Shown here piece by piece: positions 36,387 to 45,550 of a stretch of DNA of 50,525 nt. The stretch spans positions 1 to 50,525 of the forward strand of contig DASVDF010000017.1 in NCBI GenBank assembly GCA_036381215.1, given 5' to 3'. Source of the stretch: IDS-8 sp036381215. GTDB lineage: Bacteria > Pseudomonadota > Gammaproteobacteria > Steroidobacterales > Woeseiaceae. Both the position numbers and the translations under genes were made by a program. A model generated the notes under the pieces. It had not been told where the DNA came from. It made no database searches and was given only the letters and a program-made list of their open reading frames with translations. Positions within the stretch are counted from its first letter, which is position 1. Each line of letters begins with the position of its first letter.

Positions 36387-36848
36387 TCATTCCGGGACCG
36401 GGTAGGTGTTCAGCGGATCCGTGACGAAGCCGACGTCGTTCGCTCCGGCCTGCTGGAGCAGCACCATCGCGCCCACGACGTTGCCGTAGGGCACGGAGCG
36501 ATCGGCTTTCACCAGCACCTGCGTCTCCGCCTTGTTCTTCAGGATGCTGGAGACGATCGCGACGATCTCCTTGCTGCCCTTCGGCTGGTCCTCCTCGTCG
36601 CCGTGGTTCAGGTAAAGATTGCCCTCCTTGTCGACCGACAGGACGATCGGCACGGTCGGATCCGGTTCCAGCGGCTCGGCACCGGCTTTCGGCAGCTCGA
36701 CCTCGATGCCCTGCGTCAAGAGCGGCGCCGTCACCATGAAGATGATGAGCAGCACGAGCATCACGTCGATGTAGGGCACGACGTTGATGTCGCCCATGAG
36801 CTTGCGCTTCTGCAGCGAGGTCGGCATGTTGCTTGCGGACATGGGCAT
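36387..36848 (-). CDS. tolR: Tol-Pal protein TolR
   Basis: A 153-residue ExbD/TolR family protein. One membrane helix with the protonatable Asp in NVVPYIDVMLVLLIIFMV, followed by a periplasmic domain ending LLQQAGANDVGFVTDP. Forms the proton channel with TolQ. It lies one base from tolQ. Confidence 0.96.
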   Translation of the reverse strand: MPMSASNMPTSLQKRKLMGDINVVPYIDVMLVLLIIFMVTAPLLTQGIEVELPKAGAEPLEPDPTVPIVLSVDKEGNLYLNHGDEEDQPKGSKEIVAIVSSILKNKAETQVLVKADRSVPYGNVVGAMVLLQQAGANDVGFVTDPLNTYPVPE

Positions 36849-36849
36849 G

Positions 36850-37539
36850 TCACACCCCCTTGCGCCGGGCGCGCGAATGGCGATGCAGGATACTGGAGAA
36901 TTCCTCCATGAAGCCGTCGTAGCGGATCTCGAGCCGTACCACCTTGTCGGCGTAACGGTTGTAGGCGATCACCGCGGGTATCGCGGCGAACAGGCCCATG
37001 GCCGTCGCCACCAGCGCCTCGGAGATGCCGGGCGCGACGTCGGCGAGCGTCGCGGTCTGCCGGTTCCCGAGCCCCGCGAAGGAATGCATGATGCCCCACA
37101 CGGTGCCGAACAGGCCGACGTAAGGACTGGTCGAGCCGATGGTCGCGAGCGTGGCGAGCCCCTGCTCGAGGCGATCGACCTCGCGCATCAGGCCGACCCG
37201 CATGGCGCGCCGGCATTCCTCGACGATCTTGTCCGGCTGCACGTCCGGCTGCTGGATGCTGCGGTTGAACTCGCGGAAGCCCGCCTCGAACAGGCTGGCC
37301 ATGCCGACGTTGTCGTCCTTGTTGCGGGTCGTGCTGTGATACAGCGTATTCAGGTCGCCGCCGGACCAGAAGTTCGCTTCGAACGTATCCGAGGCATCCT
37401 TCGTCCGGCTGATCAGCCGCCGCTTGGCGAAGATGATGCTCCACGAGACGAACGAAGCCAGCAGCAAAATGAGGAGCACCGCCTTGACGACGAGGCTCGC
37501 TTCCATGATCAGTTCGAGATAGGACAGGTCTGCGGTCAT
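36850..37539 (-). CDS. tolQ: Tol-Pal protein TolQ
   Basis: A 229-residue ExbB/TolQ family protein with three membrane helices (about 15-37, 130-155 and 170-195) and the conserved TIGSTSPYVGLFGTVWGIM and GISEALVATAMGLFAAIPAV segments. Start MTADLSYLELIM at ATG 37539 overlaps the ybgC stop by four bases. The open frame continues upstream only as a shadow of ybgC. Confidence 0.96.
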   Translation of the reverse strand: MTADLSYLELIMEASLVVKAVLLILLLASFVSWSIIFAKRRLISRTKDASDTFEANFWSGGDLNTLYHSTTRNKDDNVGMASLFEAGFREFNRSIQQPDVQPDKIVEECRRAMRVGLMREVDRLEQGLATLATIGSTSPYVGLFGTVWGIMHSFAGLGNRQTATLADVAPGISEALVATAMGLFAAIPAVIAYNRYADKVVRLEIRYDGFMEEFSSILHRHSRARRKGV

Positions 37540-37958
37540 TGGTGAGTCCTTGCAAATATCGGGTCGGGCAGGCGCGCGGGCTTCAGCGTATCGGCGTCGA
37601 GGTAAGCCGCACGCACCGTGCCGCGGCACAGGAGCTCGCCGTCGAGGCTTTCGCGGAATATCTTCTGTTCCATAAAAAAACTCGCCCGGGCACGCCCCGT
37701 CAGACCCACGGTGACGAGCAAACGTTCGTTGAAACGGGCGGGCTTCAGGAATTCGGCCTGCGTGTCCACGACCACGAACAGCCGCCGCTCCTCGCGCAGC
37801 AGCACGTCCTGCTCGACGCCGAGGCTGCGCAGCCACTCGGTGCGAGCGCGTTCCATGAACTTGAAGTAGTTGGCGAAATACACGAGCCCCTGCGCGTCGG
37901 AGTCCTCGTAGTAGACGCGCACCGGCCAGCTGAACGGGCGTGCCGGATCGGGGGTCAC
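37536..37958 (-). CDS. ybgC: Acyl-CoA thioesterase YbgC
   Basis: A 140-residue hot-dog-fold thioesterase with the 4HBT active-site segment YYEDSDAQGLVYFANYFKFM (Asp) and RARTEWLRSLG. It starts at GTG 37958. First gene of the tol-pal operon as in E. coli; hydrolyses short or medium acyl-CoA/ACP and is linked to phospholipid metabolism. Confidence 0.94.
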   Translation of the reverse strand: MTPDPARPFSWPVRVYYEDSDAQGLVYFANYFKFMERARTEWLRSLGVEQDVLLREERRLFVVVDTQAEFLKPARFNERLLVTVGLTGRARASFFMEQKIFRESLDGELLCRGTVRAAYLDADTLKPARLPDPIFARTHQ

Positions 37959-37992
37959 GCGGCTGACCTCGAATGGGAATACGCGCGCATGT

Positions 37993-39051
37993 TCAGGACT
38001 TGTCGAACAGTGGGAGCTCGGGATACGACTCGCGCGCCGGCGGGGCGAGTCCGAACAGGAGCCAGGCGTTGCGGGTGGCGACGCGCCCGCGGGCGGTGCG
38101 CATCAGGTAACCCTGCTGGATCAGGTACGGCTCGATCACGTCCTCGAGCGTGCCGCGCTCCTCGCCCAGCGCCGCGGACAGGCTTTCGATGCCGACAGGT
38201 CCGCCGTCGAACTTCTCGATGATGGTCTGGAGCAGCTTGCGGTCCATCGCGTCGAAGCCGTTGGGATCGACGTCGAGCATGTCCATCGCCCGCACCGCCA
38301 CCGTCTCCGTGACGACGCCGTCCGCCTCCACCTCGGCGAAATCGCGCACCCTGCGCAGCAGCCGGTTGACGATGCGCGGCGTGCCGCGCGCACGCGCCGC
38401 GATCTGCGCCGCGCCGGCGCGCTCGATCGGCAGGTTCAGGATGTCCGCGGACCGGATAGCAATCGCCTCGAGATCCTCCTGCCCGTAGAACTCGAGCCGC
38501 TGCACGATGCCGAAGCGGTCGCGCAGCGGTGAGGTGAGCAACCCGGCGCGGGTCGTCGCACCGACCAGGGTGAACGGCGGCAGGTCGAGCTTGATCGAGC
38601 GCGCGGCCGGTCCTTCGCCGATCACGATGTCGAGCTGGAAATCCTCCATCGCCGGGTACAGCACCTCTTCGACGACGGGGCTCAGGCGATGGATCTCGTC
38701 GACGAACAGGACGTCCTTCGGCTCCAGATTGGTGAGAATCGCGGCCAGGTCGCCGGGACGCTCGAGCACCGGACCCGAGGTCTGCCTCAGGCTTACCCCC
38801 ATGTCGTGCGCGACGATGTGCGCGAGCGTGGTCTTGCCGAGGCCGGGCGGACCGAAGATCAGCACGTGATCGAGCGCCTCGCCGCGGTTCTTCGCCGCGG
38901 TGATGAAGATGTGCATCTGCTGCTTCACGGCAGGCTGACCGACGTAATCCGCGAGCGTCCGCGGCCGGATGGCGCGGTCGAACGCCGTGTCGTCCTCGCG
39001 CGGCGCCGCGCTCGTCAGCCGGTCGTGCTCGATGCCTGCCGTCTTACGCAA
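37993..39051 (-). CDS. ruvB: Holliday junction helicase motor RuvB
   Basis: A 352-residue AAA+ ATPase driving branch migration. Walker A GPPGLGKTTLAH, Walker B LFVDEIHRL, sensor GATTRAGLL, arginine-finger region SPLRDRFG and a C-terminal winged helix (PYLIQQGYLMRTARGRVAT). The only plausible start is TTG 39051, overlapping the end of ruvA by 8 bases (ATT GCG TAA); no ATG or GTG lies in frame before the conserved region. Confidence 0.95.
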   Translation of the reverse strand: MRKTAGIEHDRLTSAAPREDDTAFDRAIRPRTLADYVGQPAVKQQMHIFITAAKNRGEALDHVLIFGPPGLGKTTLAHIVAHDMGVSLRQTSGPVLERPGDLAAILTNLEPKDVLFVDEIHRLSPVVEEVLYPAMEDFQLDIVIGEGPAARSIKLDLPPFTLVGATTRAGLLTSPLRDRFGIVQRLEFYGQEDLEAIAIRSADILNLPIERAGAAQIAARARGTPRIVNRLLRRVRDFAEVEADGVVTETVAVRAMDMLDVDPNGFDAMDRKLLQTIIEKFDGGPVGIESLSAALGEERGTLEDVIEPYLIQQGYLMRTARGRVATRNAWLLFGLAPPARESYPELPLFDKS

Positions 39052-39631
39052 TGGCCTGCCTCAACGCCAGTCGGATGATGTCCTCGGCGCTCTTGCCGGA
39101 GACCTCGATCTTCCCGAGCAGCCGCTGCACCTCGTTCGGCTTGTAACCGAGCGCGATCAGCGCGTCAAATGCCTCGGCGCGCGCGTCGCTCCCGACGGTG
39201 CGTCCGACGACGGTGAGCGCGGGCGTGCCGCGGTCGAGCCGGTCGCGCATCTCGATGATCAGGCGCTCGGCCGTTTTGCGGCCGATGCCGGGGATTTTCG
39301 TCAGCATGGCCACGTCCTCCTGGCGGACGCAGCGCTCGAAATCGCGCACGCTCATGGCCGAGAGGACGCCGAGCGCGATCTTCGCGCCGACCCCGCTGAC
39401 CTTGAGCAGCGAGCGAAACAGCGCCCGCTCCTCGACGGTCGAGAAGCCGAACAGCACGTGCGCGTCCTCGCGGACGACGAGGTGCGTGTGCAGGAACACT
39501 TCCGCGCCGGCATCCGGCAGCCCGAAGAAGGTCGACATCGGGGTTTCGAGCTCGTAGCCGACGCCGCCGCATTCGACGACGACGTGCGGCGGCAGCTTGC
39601 CCGCGAGGCGGCCGCGCAGCGAGCCGATCAT
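39044..39631 (-). CDS. ruvA: Holliday junction-binding protein RuvA
   Basis: A 195-residue protein with N-terminal OB domain (MIGSLRGRLAGK), tandem helix-hairpin-helix motifs (LLKVSGVGAKIAL and LTKIPGIGRKTAERLIIEM) and C-terminal RuvB-binding domain (EAFDALIALGYKPNEV). It tetramerises on Holliday junctions. ATG 39631 overlaps the ruvC stop (ATGA). Confidence 0.96.
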   Translation of the reverse strand: MIGSLRGRLAGKLPPHVVVECGGVGYELETPMSTFFGLPDAGAEVFLHTHLVVREDAHVLFGFSTVEERALFRSLLKVSGVGAKIALGVLSAMSVRDFERCVRQEDVAMLTKIPGIGRKTAERLIIEMRDRLDRGTPALTVVGRTVGSDARAEAFDALIALGYKPNEVQRLLGKIEVSGKSAEDIIRLALRQAIA

Positions 39632-40149
39632 CGCAGCGAGGCCACGGCGGCGGCGCCCGCCAGGCGGCCGGTGAGACGCCGCCGGTGACCGTGGCACAGG
39701 GCCGCGGCCAGGGCGTCGGCGGCGTCCGGCGCGGGCTCACCCGAGAGGCCGAGCAGCGACACCACCATGTGCTGGACCTGCGGCTTGGTGGCCGCCCCGG
39801 TGCCGACGACGGCCAGCTTGATCTCGCGCGGCGCGTACTCGAAGACTTCCAGGCCGCGGCCGAAGGTGGCGCAGAGCGCGGCCGAGCGCGCATGCCCCAG
39901 CTTGAGAGCGCTGGCGGCGTTCCGGTGCACGAACACGGTCTCGAGCACCACCGCGTCCGGGCGGTACTCCGCGGTGATGCCGGCGACGGAGTCGAAGATC
40001 AGCTTCAGGCGCTCGGCGAACGTACCCTCCGCCGTCCGCACCGCGCCGCTTGCCACGTAGCGTGCACGGTCGCCGGCGAAATCGACGACGCCGAAACCGG
40101 TGAGACGGGACCCCGGATCGAGGCCCAGGATGCGCAGGCGCTCAGTCAC
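39628..40149 (-). CDS. ruvC: Holliday junction resolvase RuvC
   Basis: A 173-residue nuclease, the same length as E. coli RuvC. Acidic active site in ILGLDPGSRLTGFGVV (Asp), VVLETVFV (Glu) and PDAADALAAALCH (two Asp). GTG 40149 gives the standard N-terminus; the open frame runs 18 codons further without similarity. Order yebC-ruvC-ruvA-ruvB is the usual one. Confidence 0.95.
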   Translation of the reverse strand: MTERLRILGLDPGSRLTGFGVVDFAGDRARYVASGAVRTAEGTFAERLKLIFDSVAGITAEYRPDAVVLETVFVHRNAASALKLGHARSAALCATFGRGLEVFEYAPREIKLAVVGTGAATKPQVQHMVVSLLGLSGEPAPDAADALAAALCHGHRRRLTGRLAGAAAVASLR

Positions 40150-40199
40150 GCACCACCGCTCTGCCGTGATGACGGCCGGCGCCGCGGCCGCGCCCGGCC

Positions 40200-40943
40200 T
40201 CACGCGCCGGCCAGTGCTTCTTCGCGAATCTCGGCATTGCTGTATACGTTCTGCACGTCGTCCAGGTCCTCGAGTGTATCGAGCAGCTTCAGCATCGTCG
40301 CCGCTTCGTCGGATCCGAGCTCGACGCTGGTCATTGCCCGCATCGTGAGCTCGGCGTGCGCGGCCGGCAGTCCGGCCCGCTCCATCGCGTCGCGCACCGT
40401 CTCGAACTCGGCCGGATCGGTCAACACCTCGATGGAGCCGTCTTCGTCCGCCACCACGTCCTCCGCGCCGGCCTCGATCGCCGCGGCCATGATCGCGTCC
40501 TCGTCGCTGCCGGGCGCGTAGACGAGCAGGCCGACGTGGTTGAAGAGGTAGCTGACCGAGCCGTCGGCGCCGAGATTGCCGCCGTGTTTCGAAAACGCGT
40601 GCCGCACGTCCGCGGCCGTGCGGTTCTTGTTGTCGGTCATGCAGTCGACGATGACGGCCGCGCCGCCGGGGCCGTAGCCCTCGTAGCGGATCTCGTGGTA
40701 TTCCTCCGCGCCGCCCTCACCGGTGCCGCGGCGGACGGCGCGGTCGATATTGTCCTTGGGCATGCTCTGCGCCTTGGCCTTGTCGATGGCGAGGCGCAGC
40801 CGCGGGTTGGCATTCGGATCCCCGCCGCCCATGCGGGCGGCGCTGGTGATTTCCCGGATGAGCTTGGTGAACAATTTGCCGCGTTTCTTGTCCTGGGCTC
40901 CTTTGCGGTGCTGGATGTTCGCCCACTTGCTGTGTCCGGCCAT
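40200..40943 (-). CDS. yebC: YebC/PmpR family DNA-binding protein
   Basis: A 247-residue protein with family N-terminus MAGHSKWANIQHRKGAQDKK, then YEGYGPGGAAVIVDCMTDNK and FSKHGGNLGADGSVSYLF. Members have been described as transcription regulators and, more recently, translation factors easing ribosome stalls. Upstream of ruvCAB as usual, divergent from relA. Confidence 0.95.
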   Translation of the reverse strand: MAGHSKWANIQHRKGAQDKKRGKLFTKLIREITSAARMGGGDPNANPRLRLAIDKAKAQSMPKDNIDRAVRRGTGEGGAEEYHEIRYEGYGPGGAAVIVDCMTDNKNRTAADVRHAFSKHGGNLGADGSVSYLFNHVGLLVYAPGSDEDAIMAAAIEAGAEDVVADEDGSIEVLTDPAEFETVRDAMERAGLPAAHAELTMRAMTSVELGSDEAATMLKLLDTLEDLDDVQNVYSNAEIREEALAGA

Positions 40944-41054
40944 GTGTGCTGACTCGTGCCTTCGTCGATTCGGAGGGTCATTGAGGGGGCGCGTTTGAGC
41001 CGGCGTATGATAACGGTTCTTGGTTTCGCGCACTATTGGCGAACCGGCGGCTAA

Positions 41055-43187
41055 ATGGTCACCACAGAGCACGAAAATCGGCAAACCGGCAGCGAATCGG
41101 TCGACATCGTCGGCAGATCGCGACACTTCGCGCGCCGCCTCGCGGCCGCGGACGGAGCCCTCGCGGCCGCCGCGGAAGAAGGCGCCGCGATCGCCGCGAT
41201 CGTCGCCCCGCTCGGGCTCGGTCCGCGCCTCGCCGCGGCCGCCCTGCTTTATCCGCTGGTGCGGGCCGGGGCGGCAGCGCCGGAGCTGGCCGAAGGGCCG
41301 CTCGCGGAGCTCGCGGGACCGGTCGGCGAGCTCGTGCAGCTCAGCCGCTTTCGCCTGCCGCCGGACTGGCAGCCGGGCGAGGCGCTGGCGGTCAGCCAGT
41401 CGGAGGCGCTGCGCAAGATGCTGCTGGCGCTGGTCTCCGATCCGCGCCTCGTCGTGATCCGCATCGCCGAGCAGCTGCACCGGATTCGCGGCGCGCGTGA
41501 CGGCGCCGCGCACGAGCAGCGCGCGCTCGCCCTCGAGACGCGCGAGATTTTTGCCGCGCTCGCCAACCGGCTCGGAATCTGGCAGCTCAAGTGGGAGCTC
41601 GAGGACCTCGCGTTGCGCATCCTGGAGCCCGCGCAGTACGCGCGCATCGCGCGGGCGCTGAACGAGAAACGCGCCGAGCGCGAGGCCATCATCGAGGAGC
41701 TCACGCGCGTGTTCGCGGCCGAGCTCGCGGACAACGGCATTGCCGCCGAAGTCACCGGCCGGCCGAAGCACATCTACAGCATCTGGCGCAAGATGCAGCG
41801 CAAGGGCCGAGACCTCTCGCGGATCTTCGACATGACCGCGCTGCGCATACAGGTGGACAGCGTGCGTGACTGCTATGCCGCGCTCGGCGTGGTCCACAAC
41901 CGCTGGTCGTGGCTGCCCGGCGAATTCGACGACTACATCGCGAACCCGAAGCAGAACGACTACCGGTCGCTGCACACGGCCGTGATCGGTCCCGCTGGCC
42001 GGGTGGTCGAGGTGCAGATCCGCACTCACGAGATGCACCGCCAGGCGGAGCTCGGCGTGGCGGCGCACTGGCGCTACAAGGAAGGGGTGGGACCGAGTGC
42101 CGCCTTCGACCGCAAGATCTCCCTCGTGCGCCGCATCTTCGAGCCGACCGGCGACGACCGGGACCTGCTGGAGCAGCTCCGCGGCGAGCTGTTCGAGGAC
42201 CGGGTGTACGCCTTCAGCCCGAAAGGCGACGTCGTCGAGATGCCGGCCGGCGCCACGCCGCTCGATTTCGCGTACCACGTGCACACCGCGATCGGGCACC
42301 GCTGCCGCGGCGCACGTGTGAACGGACGCATCGTGCCGCTGACCTACAAGGTGAAAAACGGCGATCGCATCGAGATCATCACCGGCAAGGAGGAGCAGCC
42401 GAGCCGAGACTGGCTGAGCCCGCAGGCCGGCTATCTCGCCTCGCCGCGCAGCCGCACGAAAGTGAGGAGCTGGTTCCGGCAGCAGGACCGTGACCAGAAC
42501 CGGAAGCAGGGCCGCGAAATCCTCGAGCGCGAGCTTGCGCGGATCGGCTTCAAGGACGTCGCGATCGACACGATCGCGGAGCGGCTGCACCAGGGCGACG
42601 TCGATGCCTTGTACACGGCGCTGGGCGCCGGCGACGTCACCCCGGCGGCGCTCGCGCGCGTCCTGCAGCAGATGCGCGGCGACGCGCAGGAGCCGGTTCT
42701 GCCGCCGGCGAAGCCTGCCGCGCGGCAAGGGCGCGCCGGACGCCTGGTGGTGCGCGGCGTGGACGATCTGCTGTGGCACCTTGCGCGCTGCTGCCGCCCG
42801 GTCGCTCCCGAGGACATCGTCGGTTACATCACGCAGGGCCGCGGCGTGAGCATTCATCTCTGCGACTGCGGCAACTTCCGCCATCTCCAGTCGGCTCATC
42901 CGGAGCGCGTGATCGAGGTCGAATGGGGCGAAGCGGCGGAGGCGACGTGGCCGGCGGAGCTCGTCATCCGCGCCTACGATCGGCAGGGCCTGTTGCGCGA
43001 CATCGTCGGCGTGCTCGCCGACGAGAAAGTCGGCGTGACTGCCTCGAGCACGCGCACCGACCGCCGCCGGCTCGAGGCAACGATCGAGCTCGAGGTCGCG
43101 GTGCCGGGCCTCGCGGCGCTGTCACGCGTCATGAGCCGTCTCGAGCAGCTGCCGAACGTCACCTCGGTGAAGCGCGGCAGCGCGTAG
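41055..43187 (+). CDS. relA: GTP pyrophosphokinase RelA
   Basis: A 710-residue RSH protein making (p)ppGpp on stalled ribosomes. The N-terminal hydrolase-like domain lacks the HD/HDxxED motif, so it is hydrolase-dead. The synthetase domain (about 230-370) has EFDDYIANPKQNDYRSLHTA with the acidic ExDD motif of RelA rather than the RxKD of SpoT. TGS domain about 383-445 (RVYAFSPKGDVVEMPAGATP), zinc-finger/CC region and C-terminal ACT domain (TWPAELVIRAYDRQGLLRDI). The stop TAG is part of a REP-like GTAGGAGCG. TATGAT at 41006-41011 is a possible -10. Confidence 0.95.
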   Translation: MVTTEHENRQTGSESVDIVGRSRHFARRLAAADGALAAAAEEGAAIAAIVAPLGLGPRLAAAALLYPLVRAGAAAPELAEGPLAELAGPVGELVQLSRFRLPPDWQPGEALAVSQSEALRKMLLALVSDPRLVVIRIAEQLHRIRGARDGAAHEQRALALETREIFAALANRLGIWQLKWELEDLALRILEPAQYARIARALNEKRAEREAIIEELTRVFAAELADNGIAAEVTGRPKHIYSIWRKMQRKGRDLSRIFDMTALRIQVDSVRDCYAALGVVHNRWSWLPGEFDDYIANPKQNDYRSLHTAVIGPAGRVVEVQIRTHEMHRQAELGVAAHWRYKEGVGPSAAFDRKISLVRRIFEPTGDDRDLLEQLRGELFEDRVYAFSPKGDVVEMPAGATPLDFAYHVHTAIGHRCRGARVNGRIVPLTYKVKNGDRIEIITGKEEQPSRDWLSPQAGYLASPRSRTKVRSWFRQQDRDQNRKQGREILERELARIGFKDVAIDTIAERLHQGDVDALYTALGAGDVTPAALARVLQQMRGDAQEPVLPPAKPAARQGRAGRLVVRGVDDLLWHLARCCRPVAPEDIVGYITQGRGVSIHLCDCGNFRHLQSAHPERVIEVEWGEAAEATWPAELVIRAYDRQGLLRDIVGVLADEKVGVTASSTRTDRRRLEATIELEVAVPGLAALSRVMSRLEQLPNVTSVKRGSA

Positions 43188-43198
43188 GAGCGGTGCTG
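43184..43198 (+). repeat. Degenerate REP-like element at the relA stop codon
   Basis: GTAGGAGCGGTGCTG; the TAG is the relA stop. A degenerate inverted partner lies at 43245-43267 (TTCGAGCGCGCGGTGCGCTC), together filling the convergent relA-phoD gap. Confidence 0.5.
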
Positions 43199-43279
43199 TA
43201 TCGTTCCATCCGCTCATTGCCCGCGAATCGGGCGATTACGATCGTTCGAGCGCGCGGTGCGCTCAGGCGATAGCGAATG

Positions 43280-45361
43280 TCAAACCCGCCCGATGGAGAG
43301 CCGAGGGTCGCCCTCCAGGAGGCGCTGCTCGAGGCGCGGCCGCTCACCTTCCTGCCAGAGCGCAACGCGATGCGCGACGCGATAGCGCAGCGGGCCGCCG
43401 TCGGCGCGCGCGGCGCGCTCGAGCGGGCGCGGGATGCAGACGAACTCGCATTCGAGGGCCTCACCCGTGACCCGCACCGTAGCGTAGCCGTGTCCGCCCA
43501 TGTCGACGAAGGACAGGTGCGGCGCGAGCTCCGGGTTGGACAGCTTGCGGGCAGCCTCTACGTCGCCGCTCTTCGCGTATTCCAGACAGGCGCGCACGCC
43601 GTGCTGCAGCAGCAGGTTCACGGCAGGCTCCGGCCCGTCGGCGCCCGGCGGCTCGGCGAGGAAGAGCGGCCGCAGTGGATGGTCCTGCGGGAAGTTGTGC
43701 TCGAGCGCTTCGACCAGCCCGGGAGCCGAGATGGAGCCGGTCGTGAACACGACACCGACGGGCTCGAAGGCAGCGGGCGGCAGCGCCTTTGCCGCCAGTC
43801 CGGCCCAGAAACTGTGGCGGTCTCCCGTCACGGTGACGAAGCCCGTGATCGCCGCGTCGCGGATGAGGTCGTAGATCTCCGCGCGCTCCGTGTAGGCAGC
43901 GCTGTAGTCGCCGCCGCCGAAGCCGGCATATCCTCCGGGCCAGGGCCGCGTGAGACCGGTCGGCAGGTTCTGCGGATCCGCGCGCCAGTCGAGTGTGCCG
44001 AGCGAGTTGCCCCAGATCTTCCACGTCGCGTCCGACGCGCGAAGCCGTTCCAGGAACCAGGCTTTCTGCCCGGCGCCGAGTATCGTCTGCGTCGGCTCGT
44101 CCCTGCGGAAGTTCTGGATCTCGACCGCGCCGAAGCGAATCGTCTTCGGCGGCTCGCCGCCGTTGCCGGCCCGGCCCGCATCGAGCACCTGCATCGCGTC
44201 CTGCGACACGAGATTGGGAAAGTCGCCGCTGTAGAGCGGCGCAACTTCGGGGCGGCCGGTGGGTTCCTCGGAGCGGTACGAATGCTGGTCCGTCACGATC
44301 AGGTCGACGTGCCGCCCCCAGCGCAGCGCGCGGTACATCGTCAGGCTGTCCAGCGCGGCCAGGTTGTTGGGCTCGATGCCGAGGCCGTGCTCGTCGAAAC
44401 GCGTGATCGGCGCGTCGGTAACGTCGGGCGCACGGAAGCGGTCGAGCGATGCGCCACCCGGCTGGCGCACGCGGGCCGGCTGGTACTCGAACCACGCCTG
44501 GTTCGCCGCCACCTTGAGCGTCTGGGATGGCAGGATGCCGCCGCCCAGCACGCGGAACGACTGCCAGCCCAGCCAGGAAAATTCGTGATTGTCCTGCATC
44601 ACGACGAACGGCCAGCGGGCGCGCGCGTCCTGCAGGTCGGGATCGTGCAGGTACGCGCGATACACGGCCCGGTAGTCAGCGAGCGAACCCGGGACGTGGA
44701 AATCGGCGTATTTCTCGCCGTGCCCGTAGCGCACGATGTCACGCAGCCGCCGATCGTACATGCCCTGAGGCCGGTCTTCCGGATACCAGACCAGCTCGTA
44801 GATGAAATCCCCGAGGTGCAGGACGAACCCGAGGCGTTCGTCTTCGGCCGCGCGTTCGTCCTCGTAGATCATGCGCCGCCAGGCATTCTGTGCGCCCTGC
44901 TGCACGTTCTGGCAGCTCACGAACGCGAAGCGCGCGGGACGCGGATCGTCATCGGCCGGCGCCGTGAGCGTCCGCCCGATGCGACTGCCGCGACCCTGCT
45001 CGTCGCTGAAGCGGTACCAGTAGACGCGCGCGGGCTTCAGGCCCCCGACCAGCACGCGGCAGGTCCAGTCGGATGCCGCCGATACCGTTGCCGCGACGCC
45101 GGCGACGACCCGCTCGAAAGCTTCGTCCTCCGCCACTTCGACGGCCAGCCGCGCTTTCCCGGCGTCGCCCGGGCGCGGGTAGCGGGTCCAGAGCAGCATG
45201 CCGTCCGGCTGCGGATCGCCGGACGCGACGCCCTCGGGGTAGAGCTCACGCTGCTCGCGCCAGGCGACGCGGGACGGCGCCGCGGGCAGGCGGCCCCACG
45301 CGGCGGTGGCGCCGAGCGCGGCCGCGGCAGCGAGAAAGCGGCGCCTGGTCGTCGTTGTCAT
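43280..45361 (-). CDS. PhoD-like alkaline phosphatase D family protein, Tat-exported
   Basis: A 693-residue protein, longer than B. subtilis PhoD (about 580). Twin-arginine signal TTTTRRRFLAAAAALGATAA, then a PhoD N-terminal Ig-like domain (ELYPEGVASGDPQPDGMLLW) and a metallophosphatase domain with FVSCQNVQQG (ligand Cys), LHLGDFIYEL, VVMQDNHEFSW and VTGDRHSFWAG. PhoD enzymes are exported phosphodiesterases/phosphomonoesterases using Fe and Ca. The canonical WDDHE is read here as QDNHE, so substrate or metal use may differ. Single gene downstream of lpdA after a 188-base gap. Confidence 0.88.
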   Translation of the reverse strand: MTTTTRRRFLAAAAALGATAAWGRLPAAPSRVAWREQRELYPEGVASGDPQPDGMLLWTRYPRPGDAGKARLAVEVAEDEAFERVVAGVAATVSAASDWTCRVLVGGLKPARVYWYRFSDEQGRGSRIGRTLTAPADDDPRPARFAFVSCQNVQQGAQNAWRRMIYEDERAAEDERLGFVLHLGDFIYELVWYPEDRPQGMYDRRLRDIVRYGHGEKYADFHVPGSLADYRAVYRAYLHDPDLQDARARWPFVVMQDNHEFSWLGWQSFRVLGGGILPSQTLKVAANQAWFEYQPARVRQPGGASLDRFRAPDVTDAPITRFDEHGLGIEPNNLAALDSLTMYRALRWGRHVDLIVTDQHSYRSEEPTGRPEVAPLYSGDFPNLVSQDAMQVLDAGRAGNGGEPPKTIRFGAVEIQNFRRDEPTQTILGAGQKAWFLERLRASDATWKIWGNSLGTLDWRADPQNLPTGLTRPWPGGYAGFGGGDYSAAYTERAEIYDLIRDAAITGFVTVTGDRHSFWAGLAAKALPPAAFEPVGVVFTTGSISAPGLVEALEHNFPQDHPLRPLFLAEPPGADGPEPAVNLLLQHGVRACLEYAKSGDVEAARKLSNPELAPHLSFVDMGGHGYATVRVTGEALECEFVCIPRPLERAARADGGPLRYRVAHRVALWQEGERPRLEQRLLEGDPRLSIGRV

Positions 45362-45492
45362 GTGCCGCTCATCTTACATGGCGGGACAGCGCCACGGGAC
45401 AGGCGCATGCGCCGGAACGCATTCTGCGGTCCTGGCGGCGCAGCAGCGGGCCCCCTGATCTCTCCGGAAGCGCGCGCCAGCGGTCGCTGACG

Positions 45493-45550
45493 CGCGCGGC
45501 GGGGCATCGGTGCCCGCAGCGGAGCCCCTGCACGTCGTGCAGAGCTTCCC
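45493..45550. repeat. Diverged inverted copy of the hairpin element at 19762-19820
   Basis: Over 58 bases this matches the reverse complement of 19762-19819 at most positions without large gaps. Hairpins: GGGCA/TGCCC (45502-45506/45511-45515) and CTGCAC/GTGCAG (45528-45533/45537-45542, loop GTC). It ends at the lpdA stop codon and may terminate the suc-lpd transcript. Confidence 0.65.

Noticed and set aside
37993..39051. Truncated RuvB lacking a start
   Set aside because: No ATG/GTG is available, but TTG 39051 overlapping ruvA gives the full conserved N-terminus, so a rare start codon explains it.
41055..42000. SpoT-type bifunctional hydrolase/synthetase
   Set aside because: The HD hydrolase motif is missing and the synthetase has EFDD (RelA type) rather than an RxKD-like motif.
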